From JAAYJT01 sp037446395 (GTDB taxonomy: Bacteria > Bacteroidota > Bacteroidia > Bacteroidales > JAAYJT01), in the NCBI GenBank assembly GCA_037446395.1, contig JBBIIP010000011.1:19501-83500 (forward strand): a stretch of DNA of 64,000 nt, given 5' to 3'. The position numbers were made by a program, and so were the translations under genes. How positions within the stretch are numbered: position 1 is the stretch's first letter; each line of letters starts with the position of its first letter. Below are positions 44,245 to 54,051 of this stretch, one piece after another. The notes beneath the pieces are model-generated. The model searched no databases and had not been told where the DNA came from. It saw nothing but the letters and a program-made list of their open reading frames with translations.

Positions 44245-47200
44245 ATGAAGACATTCTTGAAAGAGAAAAAAGGTGTAAAATCATTCTTTCTGGTTGCCAT
44301 ATTGGTCATTCTTGCAATCCTGGCAGGCTCCGTGGACCAATATATAGCCAGCCCGAAAACCGCATTCAAAAGGTTTGAAACGAAATTGAATAAACAGCGC
44401 CTAATTCTTAAGAAAGAACTAACTACGATTAGCGCTTATCCTTCCGAAGACCTCTTTAATATAAATAGATATAATGCTAAAAGCCAACAGGGGCAAGAAA
44501 TTTTTCTTTTCGCGTATTACAAGGATAGACTACGCTTTTGGTCAAACCAGGCCCTTGAGGCTCCGGCAATCTCCGACACAGCCATACTGAAAAATGGCTT
44601 TGTAAGGCTTTCGAATGGATTATATATGTCGGAACTGCTTCAAAACGAGCACGATACATACATTGCTTTGTTTCTGGTAAAGAGTTTTTACCCCTATGAA
44701 AACGAGTACCTTGTTAGTGAGTTTAACCCGTACTTTCGTTTGCCAGACGAAACCCAAATACACTGGCAATCAACAGGATATGATGTTTTAGATCAAAACC
44801 TGAAACTAGCGTTTGCGCTGAAGTTTTCTGATAGTCCGGGTAAGAGCAAAGAAGTTTCATATATCCTGTTCTTGCTTTATCTTTCAGCCATATTATTTAT
44901 TATCAAAGGGTTACACATCATTTATCGCAATTTAGTAACAAAAATAAAGTATAAGAATCTACTTTTCCTGGCATTCGTTTTCGATGTTATCATTCTCAGG
45001 GCAGTACTTATGTATTTCAGAATACCGCAGGTTTTGTACGAATCGAAGCTTTTTAGCCCTGCATGGCTTGCAATAAACGAATTTATCCCTTCGCTGGGCG
45101 ATCTGGTTGTGAATTCCGCGATCTTGCTTGCGCTCGCGTGGTATTTCTTTAAATCAAGGGTTTTATTTGATGGACGGTCAGCAAGCAATAAAGGGAAGGT
45201 AATTGTGGGATTCACGCTACTTCTGCATGTTTACATCTTCTTTCGGATTTTTCTGTTATTGTTCAGAAGCATTATTTTTAATTCGATCATCTCCTATGAT
45301 CTGAATAATATTTTTAGCCTGACAACAGAGAGTTTTCTTGGCGGTATTGCGATAACAACTCTGCTGCTGGCCTTTTTTCTTATTTCGGCAAAGCTTATCA
45401 GTATCGCACTTTCTTTGTGCCCGGCCGCCCGAAAATTTATGGGCCTTACGATCATTGCCGCGCTGACCTTCATGATCGCCGAACTTGTTCTCAAACAATT
45501 CCAGCCCGTATATCTGGTAATCGTAACAGGATATATTTTTATTTTTTGGGCAATTCAGTACCGTGTGGGAAAAGAGTTCACCTTTGTTCAAATCATTTCT
45601 TTCATCGCGATTTTCTCTTTCATTTCCACATACACACTGCGTACCTATAAAATTGAAAAAGAAAAACAGGAGAGAACGCTCTTAGCCATTGAGCTTGCCG
45701 GAGAAAGAGATAAAGTTGCCGAATTTCGGCTTCAGGAAATGTTTGATAAAATTAAGAAAGACAACGTTTTAAGAACGCTTCTCGAAAAAATCGAAATTGA
45801 TCCAAATTCCGAAAAAGAAGCCATTCGGTGGATTACAGAACAATACTTCGATAAATTCTGGCAGAAGTATGATCTCCTGGTTACCATTTGCTACAAAGGA
45901 AAACAGCTTCAGATAAGCCCATCCAATTATGTGGTTGGCTGCAGCGACTATTTTGAAAAACACATTGAAACTTTTTCAGAGCCTACTTCAATACAAGGAC
46001 TGTATTATATGTTTCCCGGTACGGGAGAGGTTAGCTACATTGCGCAACTGAAGACGATTTCAGAAGAAAAGCACTCCAAATCACCAACGACATTATATTT
46101 AGAGGTTAATTCAAAATCTGCCCCTAAAGGCCTGGGCTATCCGGAATTATTGATTGACAACAAGTCAAAAAGACTTCCTGAAATGTCAGGATATTCCTAT
46201 GCAATATATCTTAACGGAAAATTAAATAAAAGCGTTGGAAAGTATCCCTATGAACAAAGTAGCCTGAAGTTTGACAAAGGCCAGGGCGATTTCACTTTTT
46301 TTAACCGCGGCGAATATTCACATCTGCTCTATCGCGCCAACGAAAACTGGGACATTATAGTAAGTTATCCCGAAGAAACCTTTTTTGCCCTGATTGCCCC
46401 TTTTTCTTATGTATTCATATTTCTGGGGCTATTTACAATATTGTTTTCAGTCATTGTTCGTCCAACCCTGCTGTTTTCAGGGCAGGTATTAAGTTTCAGA
46501 AACCGCATACAGTATTCAATGTTTGTTCTGATCTTTCTATCCTTCATTGTTATTGGCTTCAGCACGCTAATTTATCTAAGACAACTCAATTACGAAAAAA
46601 ACCGCAGTATTCTGAGCGAGAAAAGTCATTCTGTGCTGCTGGAAATAGAGCAAATACTCTCCAACCGAGCGCAGTTTGACGATGAAACGAATGAATATAT
46701 ACAAAGTTTGCTCAGCAAATTTTCGATGATATTTTTTAGTGACATCAATCTCTATGATACCTCCGGTTATCTGATTGCCACCAGCCGGTCGCAAATATTT
46801 TCTGAGCGCCTTATCTCTAAATACATTAATCCTGAAGCATTTAAGCAATTATCCGTTGAGAAAAAATTATCATTTATTCACAACGAAAACATTGGCAACT
46901 ATGCATATCTTTCAGCTTATCTGCCCTTGCGCAATAACATGAACGAACTCATGGGGTATCTGAATTTGCCCTACTTTGCAAGACAAGGAGAACTTCGGCA
47001 GGAAATTTCGATGTTTCTCATCGCTTTCACAAACATTTATATAGTCCTGGTAGCGTTAGGGCTACTACTTGCCTTGGTTCTTTCGAATTACGTTTTGCAT
47101 CCGTTATCGTTGATGAAGATGCAATTACGAAAAATAAAGATAGGTAATACAAATCAGAAAATACCCTGGAGGAGCAAAGACGAAATCGGACAACTCATTG

Positions 47201-47934
47201 GAGAGTATAACCGCATGACCGAAGAACTCGCCCAAAGTGCAGAGCTATTGGCCTTATCAGAGCGCGAAAATGCCTGGCGCGAAATGGCCAAACAAGTAGC
47301 ACACGAGATTAAGAATCCGTTGACACCGATGAAATTAAATATTCAACACCTGCAAAAAGCCTGGAACGAAGGAGCACCAGACTGGGACAAACGACTGCAG
47401 CGGTTTACAAATACGCTTACACAGCAAATTGATGCATTGTCAGAAATAGCATCAGCCTTTTCTGATTTTGCTGCATTGCCGCAAGGCGCCAGCGAAAAGG
47501 TTGATTTAATGAAAATTGCCCGAGATGTTTCGGATCTTTATAGCGACCTTGATAACATCAATATTGAGATCAAGCCTGCGCTTGAATATAATTATTTTAA
47601 TGTGGTTGCCGATCCAAAACAAATGCTCAGGGTGTTTAATAACTTGATTAAAAACTCTGTACAGGCTATTGGAAACAACCCGAATGGGCAAATAAAAATA
47701 GTATTTACAAAGAAAAACCAAATGGTTTACATCGTTTTGAGTGATAACGGTGGGGGCATCAGCCCTGAATTACAGGAAAAAATCTTTTCACCCTATTTCA
47801 CTACTAAGAGCAGTGGCATGGGCCTAGGTCTTGCCATAGTTAAAAACATCATTACAAGTATTGGAGGCTCTATCTCCTACGATTCTGAAAAGGGAAATGG
47901 TACGGCATTTCATATCTATTTGCCGGTTGCCTGA
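44245..47934 (+). CDS. Very large membrane sensor histidine kinase
   Basis: This 1229-residue protein has one N-terminal helix (SFFLVAILVILAILAG), an extracytoplasmic stretch of about 180 residues, and six or more helices (about 210-460). A second sensor region (about 500-710) follows, then a helix, a third loop (about 770-920) and a last helix. Then come HAMP (VLSNYVLHPLSLMKMQLRKIK), HisKA with phospho-acceptor His1020 in VAHEIKNPLTPMKL, and HATPase (DNGGGISPELQEKIF, SGMGLGLAIVKN). The pattern resembles NtrY-type kinases. No response regulator gene adjoins it, so it is an orphan. The large double sensor is unusual. Confidence 0.92.
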   Translation: MKTFLKEKKGVKSFFLVAILVILAILAGSVDQYIASPKTAFKRFETKLNKQRLILKKELTTISAYPSEDLFNINRYNAKSQQGQEIFLFAYYKDRLRFWSNQALEAPAISDTAILKNGFVRLSNGLYMSELLQNEHDTYIALFLVKSFYPYENEYLVSEFNPYFRLPDETQIHWQSTGYDVLDQNLKLAFALKFSDSPGKSKEVSYILFLLYLSAILFIIKGLHIIYRNLVTKIKYKNLLFLAFVFDVIILRAVLMYFRIPQVLYESKLFSPAWLAINEFIPSLGDLVVNSAILLALAWYFFKSRVLFDGRSASNKGKVIVGFTLLLHVYIFFRIFLLLFRSIIFNSIISYDLNNIFSLTTESFLGGIAITTLLLAFFLISAKLISIALSLCPAARKFMGLTIIAALTFMIAELVLKQFQPVYLVIVTGYIFIFWAIQYRVGKEFTFVQIISFIAIFSFISTYTLRTYKIEKEKQERTLLAIELAGERDKVAEFRLQEMFDKIKKDNVLRTLLEKIEIDPNSEKEAIRWITEQYFDKFWQKYDLLVTICYKGKQLQISPSNYVVGCSDYFEKHIETFSEPTSIQGLYYMFPGTGEVSYIAQLKTISEEKHSKSPTTLYLEVNSKSAPKGLGYPELLIDNKSKRLPEMSGYSYAIYLNGKLNKSVGKYPYEQSSLKFDKGQGDFTFFNRGEYSHLLYRANENWDIIVSYPEETFFALIAPFSYVFIFLGLFTILFSVIVRPTLLFSGQVLSFRNRIQYSMFVLIFLSFIVIGFSTLIYLRQLNYEKNRSILSEKSHSVLLEIEQILSNRAQFDDETNEYIQSLLSKFSMIFFSDINLYDTSGYLIATSRSQIFSERLISKYINPEAFKQLSVEKKLSFIHNENIGNYAYLSAYLPLRNNMNELMGYLNLPYFARQGELRQEISMFLIAFTNIYIVLVALGLLLALVLSNYVLHPLSLMKMQLRKIKIGNTNQKIPWRSKDEIGQLIGEYNRMTEELAQSAELLALSERENAWREMAKQVAHEIKNPLTPMKLNIQHLQKAWNEGAPDWDKRLQRFTNTLTQQIDALSEIASAFSDFAALPQGASEKVDLMKIARDVSDLYSDLDNINIEIKPALEYNYFNVVADPKQMLRVFNNLIKNSVQAIGNNPNGQIKIVFTKKNQMVYIVLSDNGGGISPELQEKIFSPYFTTKSSGMGLGLAIVKNIITSIGGSISYDSEKGNGTAFHIYLPVA

Positions 47935-47992
47935 AAAGAACAGTAATAAAAGCGAAGCAGGAGTAACCCGTAAACGGGTATTAAAAATTCCA

Positions 47993-48000
47993 TACCTTTG
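47993..48000 (+). promoter_or_regulatory. -7 box for the flippase gene
   Basis: TACCTTTG fits TAnnTTTG and lies 25 bases before TTG 48026. A small hairpin (ACCCG-TAAA-CGGGT, 47966-47979) just upstream could end the kinase transcript, but it has no clear T run. Confidence 0.5.
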
Positions 48001-48025
48001 ACAGAATTCAGCAAGTGAGCAAAGA

Positions 48026-49501
48026 TTGAACACCATTAAACAACTTGCCGGACAAACAACCATTTATGGTTTGCCCACCATCCTCGGAAGGGTGCTCAAT
48101 TATTTATTAATTCCTTTATATACAAGAGTTTTTGCCACAGAGCAGTATGGTGTTGTAACCGAATTATATGCATATGTTGCATTTCTTTATGTGTTATTGC
48201 TATATGGTATGGAAACGGCATTTTTCCGTTTTTCAAAAACCGAAGCAGATGGGAAAACAGTTTTTAGCACTGCCTTTCTTTCGGTTTTAATAAGTAGTGT
48301 CGTTTTTCTGGCCTTGATTGTCTTCGCGTCTACACCAATCGCCTCTGCGATGGGCTATGGTAACAATCAAGAATATATAGTTTGGTTTGCCATGATTCTT
48401 GCATTCGATGCAGTATGCGCAATTCCGTTTGCCAACCTGCGCAAACAAAACAAAGCAGCGAAGTTTGCCTTGATAAAGAGCATAAACATCTGCATAAACA
48501 TCGGACTGAATTTGTTTTTCATCATTTTATGCCCTTGGTGGTTAAAGAATTATGGCGAAAACATTTTGATCAACCTGGTGTTTAGACCCGAAATCGGAAT
48601 TGGGTATATTTTTATCAGCAACCTACTTGCGAGTGCCTTAACGCTTTTCATACTCCTGTTCGAATTGAAAGGAATCAGGTTGCATTTTGATAAAATCCTT
48701 TGGAAACAAATGTTCAACTATGCATGGCCACTGCTCATCTTAGGATTTGCCGGAATTGTTAACGAAACCTTCGACAGGGTAATTCTAAAGCATTTATTGC
48801 CACCCGATTCAGATCCGATGGCACAGCTCGGGATATATGGCGCGTGCTATAAGGTTTCGATTTTGATGACCCTCTTTATCCAGACCTATAAGTATGCTGC
48901 CGAGCCGTTTTTCTTTGGTCAAATGAAAAACAAAGACGCCACCCACCTATATGCAATTGTTATGAACTATTTTGTAGCCATCTGCTGCTTCATTTTTTTA
49001 GGCATCATGCTGTTCATTGACCAGGTTATCCTGCTCGTTGGCCCGGATTACAGATCGGGGGCGCCGGTGATACCTATACTGCTGATAGCAAATTTATTTC
49101 TTGGGGTGTTTTATAACCTATCAGTATGGTTCAAAATTTCAGGCCAAACACTTTATGGCGCACTGATTGCAGTTTTCGGCATGGTAGTTACCCTGATACT
49201 AAACTTTATCCTTATACCCCTAATGGGCTATATGGGCGCCGCCTGGGCAACCCTGGCCTGCTATGCAAGCATGATGATTCTCTCTTATTTTATAGGTAGA
49301 AAGTATTACCCTGTTCCTTATGATGTCTTAAAAATAAGCGGATATATTTTGCTTGCTTTGTTGATGTTTTTCTTTGGCACCATGATTGATGTGGGCTCAC
49401 AGCTAATAAAACTGATAACAAATACGTTATTATTAAGTATTTATATGGTTGTCGTACTTTGGATAGAGCGGCCAATCAGAGCCTGGAGGGCCAAAGGATA
49501 G
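48026..49501 (+). CDS. Polysaccharide flippase (Wzx/MurJ-like superfamily)
   Basis: This 491-residue protein with about 14 membrane helices belongs to the MOP superfamily of polysaccharide flippases. The N-terminus LAGQTTIYGLPTILGRVLNYL with LIPLYTRVF is typical. It probably moves lipid-linked glycans across the inner membrane. The start codon is TTG: an upstream GTG is closed by a stop after four codons, and the next in-frame ATG would cut off two helices. Its own promoter box lies just upstream. No glycosyltransferase genes adjoin it. Confidence 0.87.
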   Translation: MNTIKQLAGQTTIYGLPTILGRVLNYLLIPLYTRVFATEQYGVVTELYAYVAFLYVLLLYGMETAFFRFSKTEADGKTVFSTAFLSVLISSVVFLALIVFASTPIASAMGYGNNQEYIVWFAMILAFDAVCAIPFANLRKQNKAAKFALIKSINICINIGLNLFFIILCPWWLKNYGENILINLVFRPEIGIGYIFISNLLASALTLFILLFELKGIRLHFDKILWKQMFNYAWPLLILGFAGIVNETFDRVILKHLLPPDSDPMAQLGIYGACYKVSILMTLFIQTYKYAAEPFFFGQMKNKDATHLYAIVMNYFVAICCFIFLGIMLFIDQVILLVGPDYRSGAPVIPILLIANLFLGVFYNLSVWFKISGQTLYGALIAVFGMVVTLILNFILIPLMGYMGAAWATLACYASMMILSYFIGRKYYPVPYDVLKISGYILLALLMFFFGTMIDVGSQLIKLITNTLLLSIYMVVVLWIERPIRAWRAKG

Positions 49502-49532
49502 CTCTAGCGTTTTTGCCAACAAACGAAATGCG

Positions 49533-49540
49533 TAATTTTG
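49533..49540 (+). promoter_or_regulatory. -7 box for the dut operon
   Basis: TAATTTTG followed by C matches TAnnTTTG, 17 bases before ATG 49558, which implies a very short leader. Confidence 0.5.
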
Positions 49541-49557
49541 CGCAAAATCTGAACTAA

Positions 49558-49992
49558 ATGGAAATTAAGATTGTTAATCGCTCGCACCATCCTCTTCCTG
49601 CTTATGAAACAATATATTCAGCCGGAGTTGATCTTCGTGCATTTGTCGAAAGCCCCATTATCCTAAATCCGCTCGAAAGAGCCTTAGTTCCGACAGGATT
49701 ATTTATTGAATTGCCTGTAGGCACCGAAGCCCAGGTACGCCCCCGCAGTGGGCTGGCCTTTAAAAAGGGAATCACAATACTCAACTCCCCGGGTACAATT
49801 GACAGCGACTACCGGGGTGAAATTAAAGTCATTGTCATTAACCTATCGAATCAACCAGTCGAAATTGTTGATGGAGAGCGAATAGCCCAAATGATCATTT
49901 CTCGCTGCGAAAAAGCCCAATGGATTGAGGTAAATGAACTCATGCAGACCGACAGGGGAGGAGGCGGGTTTGGGCATACGGGGTCTTATTGA
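49558..49992 (+). CDS. dut: dUTP diphosphatase
   Basis: dUTPase (144 residues, trimeric) hydrolyses dUTP to dUMP and keeps uracil out of DNA. The five motifs are visible: SAGVDLRA, RPRSGLAFKKG, LNSPGTIDSDYRGEI, GERIAQMII and the C-terminal DRGGGGFGHTG. It heads a run of envelope genes on the same strand, a Bacteroidota arrangement I have seen before. Confidence 0.97.
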   Translation: MEIKIVNRSHHPLPAYETIYSAGVDLRAFVESPIILNPLERALVPTGLFIELPVGTEAQVRPRSGLAFKKGITILNSPGTIDSDYRGEIKVIVINLSNQPVEIVDGERIAQMIISRCEKAQWIEVNELMQTDRGGGGFGHTGSY

Positions 49993-50079
49993 AATGCCTC
50001 TCAAGCAGACAGGTTGAAGGAACGATAGACCCACCAAAAAGGATAACCAAAATTAAATTGATGTATTGAACAGGATGTA

Positions 50080-51825
50080 ATGAAAAAAATATTTTATATA
50101 GTAATTCTTGTTTCCCAACTTGTTGTATTTCAGCAGTGTAAGCCAACAGGCTCTGCAGTTGTTCAAAAAGCATCGCCAAGACAGGAGTATACCGACAAAG
50201 ACTACGAAAAAAGCAATGTGACATCGCTTTTTATTGATGCCAACAAAGAACGGGTGCTTGGAAATTTGAATAAAGCCATGCAACTCTACCAGCAGTGTAT
50301 TGAGAAGAATCCTGGTCACGCCCCTTCCTATTATGAGATTTCGCGAATACTCCAGGCAAAATTCAATATGCCCGAAGCAATAAAAATGGCTAAAAAAGCT
50401 GCCGAACTCGATTCTTCGAACAAATGGTATCTTTCCCACCTCGCTACCCTGTATAGAACCATGGGCCAATATGCATTGGCTGCAAATATCTATCGGGAAC
50501 TCCTTGCCCAAAACCCCGGAAGCCTTGAATATAGCTACGAGCTCGCAGATTTGTACACGCGGCTGAAACAGTATATGAGCGCCATTGGAGTGCTTAATGA
50601 AATCGAAAAACAAACCGGAACAATCGAAGAAATATCCGTTCAAAAACAAAAGCTATATCTGCTTTCCGGAAATTTCAAGGATGCCATTGCTGAGACGGAA
50701 AAACTTTCTGCTTCATTTCCAAATGAGCCCCGATACTATTCGATGCTGGCCGAATTGCATCTCTCAAACAAAAGTTATGAAAAGGCACTTCAAAACTATA
50801 ACAAGGTATTGGTTTTAGATCCAACAAACCCATATATACGAATTTCATTGGCTGAATATTATAAAACCATTGGAAACCAAAATCAAGCTGCAATTGAATT
50901 GAAGAAAGGCTTCGCAAACCCCAACCTGGATGCCGATACCAAAATTCAGGTATTGATTTCATTTTATGGGATGGATGAAATCTATACAAAAAATAAAACT
51001 GAAGCAATGGAACTTGCCAGGGTGCTGGTCGAAACCCATCCCGACGATCCTAATGCCCATAATTTGTACGCTGATTTTTTAATCAAAGACGAGAAGTATG
51101 AAGAGGCCAGGCAATTGTTCCGAAAAGCAATTGACCTTGATTCCAGCCGGTATATAATCTGGGAAACCTTGCTCCGCCTCGACATCATGCTGGATGATAT
51201 GGCAAGCCTTGAAACAGATAGCCAAAAGGCCATTGAACTGTTTCCGCTCCAACCATTACCCTATTTGCTGGCTGGCATCGGCGCATATCAAACCAAACGT
51301 TATGAGGAAGCGGCCAAAAAATTCACCACCGGTAAAGACCTGGTCGTTGACGACCTCGAGCTAACTTCTGAATTTTATATGTATTTGGGGGATACCTATA
51401 ATCAGTTAAAAAACTACAACCTCTCTGACCAATCCTACGAAAAATCTCTTAAGCTTAAGCCAGATAACCCCTATGTTCTAAACAATTACAGTTATTTTCT
51501 TTCGCTGCGGAAAATAAAGCTTGATGAAGCTGAATTGATGGCCCGGCGAGCAAACGAGCTATCGCCAAACAACAAGCACTACCTCGACACCTATGCCTGG
51601 GTGTTGTATCAGAAAGGAAATTACGCAGGGGCCTTGGAATGGCTTAAAAAAGCACTCGAGCAATCAGGGACAGACAATGCAGTTGTGCTCGAACACTATG
51701 GGGATGCTTTATATAAACTTGGACGCACCTACGAAGCACTGGAATATTGGAAAAAGGCAAAAACAACTGGTGAAGGCAGCGATTTTCTGGAAAAGAAAAT
51801 AAAAGATGGAGTATTATACGAATGA
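50080..51825 (+). CDS. TPR-repeat lipoprotein
   Basis: This 581-residue protein begins with a hydrophobic signal segment ending at Cys20 (VVFQQCKPTG), a weak lipobox that still suggests lipidation. The rest is at least ten TPR units (for example NKAMQLYQQCIEKNPGHAPSY, YEKALQNYNKVLVLDPTNPY and YNLSDQSYEKSLKLKPDNPY). TPR arrays bind partner proteins; an outer-membrane or periplasmic scaffold role is inferred. It is followed closely by the DUF4292 lipoprotein and the EnvC-like gene, likely one transcript. Confidence 0.88.
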   Translation: MKKIFYIVILVSQLVVFQQCKPTGSAVVQKASPRQEYTDKDYEKSNVTSLFIDANKERVLGNLNKAMQLYQQCIEKNPGHAPSYYEISRILQAKFNMPEAIKMAKKAAELDSSNKWYLSHLATLYRTMGQYALAANIYRELLAQNPGSLEYSYELADLYTRLKQYMSAIGVLNEIEKQTGTIEEISVQKQKLYLLSGNFKDAIAETEKLSASFPNEPRYYSMLAELHLSNKSYEKALQNYNKVLVLDPTNPYIRISLAEYYKTIGNQNQAAIELKKGFANPNLDADTKIQVLISFYGMDEIYTKNKTEAMELARVLVETHPDDPNAHNLYADFLIKDEKYEEARQLFRKAIDLDSSRYIIWETLLRLDIMLDDMASLETDSQKAIELFPLQPLPYLLAGIGAYQTKRYEEAAKKFTTGKDLVVDDLELTSEFYMYLGDTYNQLKNYNLSDQSYEKSLKLKPDNPYVLNNYSYFLSLRKIKLDEAELMARRANELSPNNKHYLDTYAWVLYQKGNYAGALEWLKKALEQSGTDNAVVLEHYGDALYKLGRTYEALEYWKKAKTTGEGSDFLEKKIKDGVLYE

Positions 51826-51835
51826 TTATCCAGGA

Positions 51836-52687
51836 ATGAAAAGCCAGAATCATCACATGAAAATTTTTAATTGGCAACCCAGAATTGTCGGCTTGATCGT
51901 TGTGATGATAACCCTTTCATCTTGCGCCGTACAGCAAGGGCTGAGCAAAAAGAAGATTCCTGAAGCCGGAGCAGACTTTCTTGTTTCTAAAATGAAAGAA
52001 AACCAATTTAGAAGTGAATATTTCAATGCGCGGTTTGTTGCCGAAATTAAACAAGGCAGAAAAACCATAGAATTTAACGGGCAGGTTCGGAGCAAAACTG
52101 ACAGCCTGATCTGGGTCACAATTTCACCTACCCTTGGTATTGAAATGGGCCGATTGGTACTTACCACCGATTCGCTTAAATGGATAAACCGCTTCAACGC
52201 ATCCTATATTCTTGCTCCAATCGCCAGGTTTACCAATATGCTTCACCCTGCCGTGAACTTTGGCCTTGCTGAAGCATTTCTTCTGGGCAATGATGTTGCC
52301 CTATACGATGACACACAATTTGAAGCATCTGTAGAAAAAGGGGAATATGTTTTACGGGTAACCAACCGACGGCTGAAAAAACAAACAAAATTGAATAACG
52401 AAACCAGTGGGCTACCTACTCAAAACATCTGGATTGACCCTGTGCAGTATCGCATAACCAAAGTGCTGGTCAAAGACAAAACCGATCAGGGCCCACAAAT
52501 AGAGGTTATCTACCGGAATTTTGAAAAAGTTGGCGAACAACAATTTGCCGGAACACAAACGTATTTGATTAAAAATGACGGCAAGAAAACCAGGATCAAA
52601 CTTAATTTCTCCCGCATTGACACACAACCTGTTTCAAGCTTCCCGTTTAGCGTTCCGCCAAAATACAATCTGGCAGATGACTTCTGA
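51836..52687 (+). CDS. DUF4292 lipoprotein
   Basis: This 283-residue protein has a lipoprotein signal (IVVMITLSSC) and fits the DUF4292 family, related in fold to LolA/LolB-type lipid-binding proteins. Typical pieces are FNGQVRSKTDSLIWVTISP, TLGIEMGRLVLTTDSLKWIN and HPAVNFGLAEAFLLGND. The start is 51836 or the second Met at 51857; the latter gives a compact 23-residue signal peptide. It starts 10 bases after the TPR gene and overlaps the next gene by 11 bases. A role in outer-membrane lipoprotein or lipid handling is inferred from the fold only. Confidence 0.85.
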   Translation: MKSQNHHMKIFNWQPRIVGLIVVMITLSSCAVQQGLSKKKIPEAGADFLVSKMKENQFRSEYFNARFVAEIKQGRKTIEFNGQVRSKTDSLIWVTISPTLGIEMGRLVLTTDSLKWINRFNASYILAPIARFTNMLHPAVNFGLAEAFLLGNDVALYDDTQFEASVEKGEYVLRVTNRRLKKQTKLNNETSGLPTQNIWIDPVQYRITKVLVKDKTDQGPQIEVIYRNFEKVGEQQFAGTQTYLIKNDGKKTRIKLNFSRIDTQPVSSFPFSVPPKYNLADDF

Positions 52688-53960
52688 AACCAACTCATCA
52701 AGAAATCGGACATCAACTAAGATAGGGATTTCTGCCTGGGTCCTTTTCGCTGTGCTCTTTGTGATTCCATCGGCTGCCCAAAATGAAAAAGAGCACCTGC
52801 TGACAGATAAAAACAGAATTGAGAAAGAGATTCAATATACCACCCAATTAATATCAGAGACCCAACAAAACAGGCAAGCATCGCTCAACCAGCTCTTGTT
52901 GCTAAACAAACAGATAAATCAACGTCTTGAACTAATCGAAACAGTGAACAATGAAGTGAAGGCAATTGATACAGTATTGGCTCACAGCACCGATACAATC
53001 AAGAACCTTGAGAAAAGATTGGTGGACATGAAAAAAGAATATGCCCGAATGATTCAGGCAGCCTTCAAGCATCGCAAAGCCTTCGACAGGCTGATGTTCA
53101 TTTTTGCTGCTGATAATTTCAATCAGGCATACAACCGAATGAAATACTTTCATCAGTATGGCACCTATCGAAGAATGCAAGCCGAAAGAATTATGGACGT
53201 CCAGCTTGGATTAAATCAAAAAATTGCCCAGCTTGAGGCACAAAAAGCAGAAAAACTCAAATTAAAGATAAGTTACGACAACGAAAACCGTAAACTGGCA
53301 ACAGAGCAAATCCTGCATAGTCAAACAGTGAAAAACCTTTTGCAAAAAGAGAAAGACTTGTTAAAAACCCTTCGCGAAAACGAACGAGCAGTTAGAAGGC
53401 TGCAAAAAGCCATCGAAGACATCATTGCGGCTGAGATGCTCAAGAAACCAGGTTCCGCCAGACCAAACGACGAAGCTGCTAGCTTAGGTTATTCGCTCAC
53501 TCCTGCTGAAGTTGCCCTGTCTGATGATTTTTCAGAAAACAAAGGAAAACTCCCATGGCCATCGATGCGGGGAATAATAATTACCTCCTTCGGAGAACAC
53601 CCTCATCCTGTTCTTAAAGGCATTAAGACCCAAAACAACGGCATAGACATAGCCACCCATAAGGGGGCAATTGCAAGATCGGTATTTGACGGAAAAGTCA
53701 GCAATGTGCTTACCATTCCAAGCCTCAATAATGTAGTTATTCTCAAGCACGGAGCATTCATCACAGTTTATTCCAACCTCGACCAGGTTTTTGTGAGCAA
53801 AGGAGACGATGTGAAAACCAGGCAGGATCTGGGCATTGTACACACGGATGACGAACAGGGGCAAACACGCCTGCATTTTGAAATTTGGAGAGCAAAAGAA
53901 TTACTCGATCCGGAACAATGGCTGATCAAAAATACTTTTGTTGCAGAGCAAAACCAGTGA
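52677..53960 (+). CDS. EnvC-like protein with coiled coil and degenerate M23 domain
   Basis: This 427-residue protein has an N-terminal signal segment (ISAWVLFAVLFVIPSAAQ), then a long coiled coil (about 30-260) and a C-terminal LytM/M23 domain. The layout is that of E. coli EnvC, a murein hydrolase activator. The M23 zinc ligands are altered: the HxxxD motif reads NNGID, the YxHL position reads YSNLDQ, and the HxH motif reads RLHFEI. Only one His remains, so direct endopeptidase activity is unlikely and an activator role fits better. It overlaps the DUF4292 gene by 11 bases. Confidence 0.88.
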   Translation: MTSETNSSRNRTSTKIGISAWVLFAVLFVIPSAAQNEKEHLLTDKNRIEKEIQYTTQLISETQQNRQASLNQLLLLNKQINQRLELIETVNNEVKAIDTVLAHSTDTIKNLEKRLVDMKKEYARMIQAAFKHRKAFDRLMFIFAADNFNQAYNRMKYFHQYGTYRRMQAERIMDVQLGLNQKIAQLEAQKAEKLKLKISYDNENRKLATEQILHSQTVKNLLQKEKDLLKTLRENERAVRRLQKAIEDIIAAEMLKKPGSARPNDEAASLGYSLTPAEVALSDDFSENKGKLPWPSMRGIIITSFGEHPHPVLKGIKTQNNGIDIATHKGAIARSVFDGKVSNVLTIPSLNNVVILKHGAFITVYSNLDQVFVSKGDDVKTRQDLGIVHTDDEQGQTRLHFEIWRAKELLDPEQWLIKNTFVAEQNQ

Positions 53961-54018
53961 TGGCCCCTTAAGATTCAGGAGATAATAATCAAAATAGGCC
54001 AGCATTGCAGAAAATGAA

Positions 54019-54026
54019 TAAATTTG
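54019..54026 (+). promoter_or_regulatory. -7 box for tatA
   Basis: TAAATTTG matches TAnnTTTG, 25 bases before ATG 54052. Confidence 0.55.
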
Positions 54027-54051
54027 TAAAACGATTTAAATAAAAATTTCA

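Noticed and set aside
47966..47979. The ACCCG-TAAA-CGGGT hairpin as a terminator
   Set aside because: The stem is only five pairs and no T run follows, so it is mentioned only as a possibility.
50053..50649. A 198-codon minus-strand open frame
   Set aside because: It is antisense to the TPR lipoprotein, whose repeats explain the codon bias.
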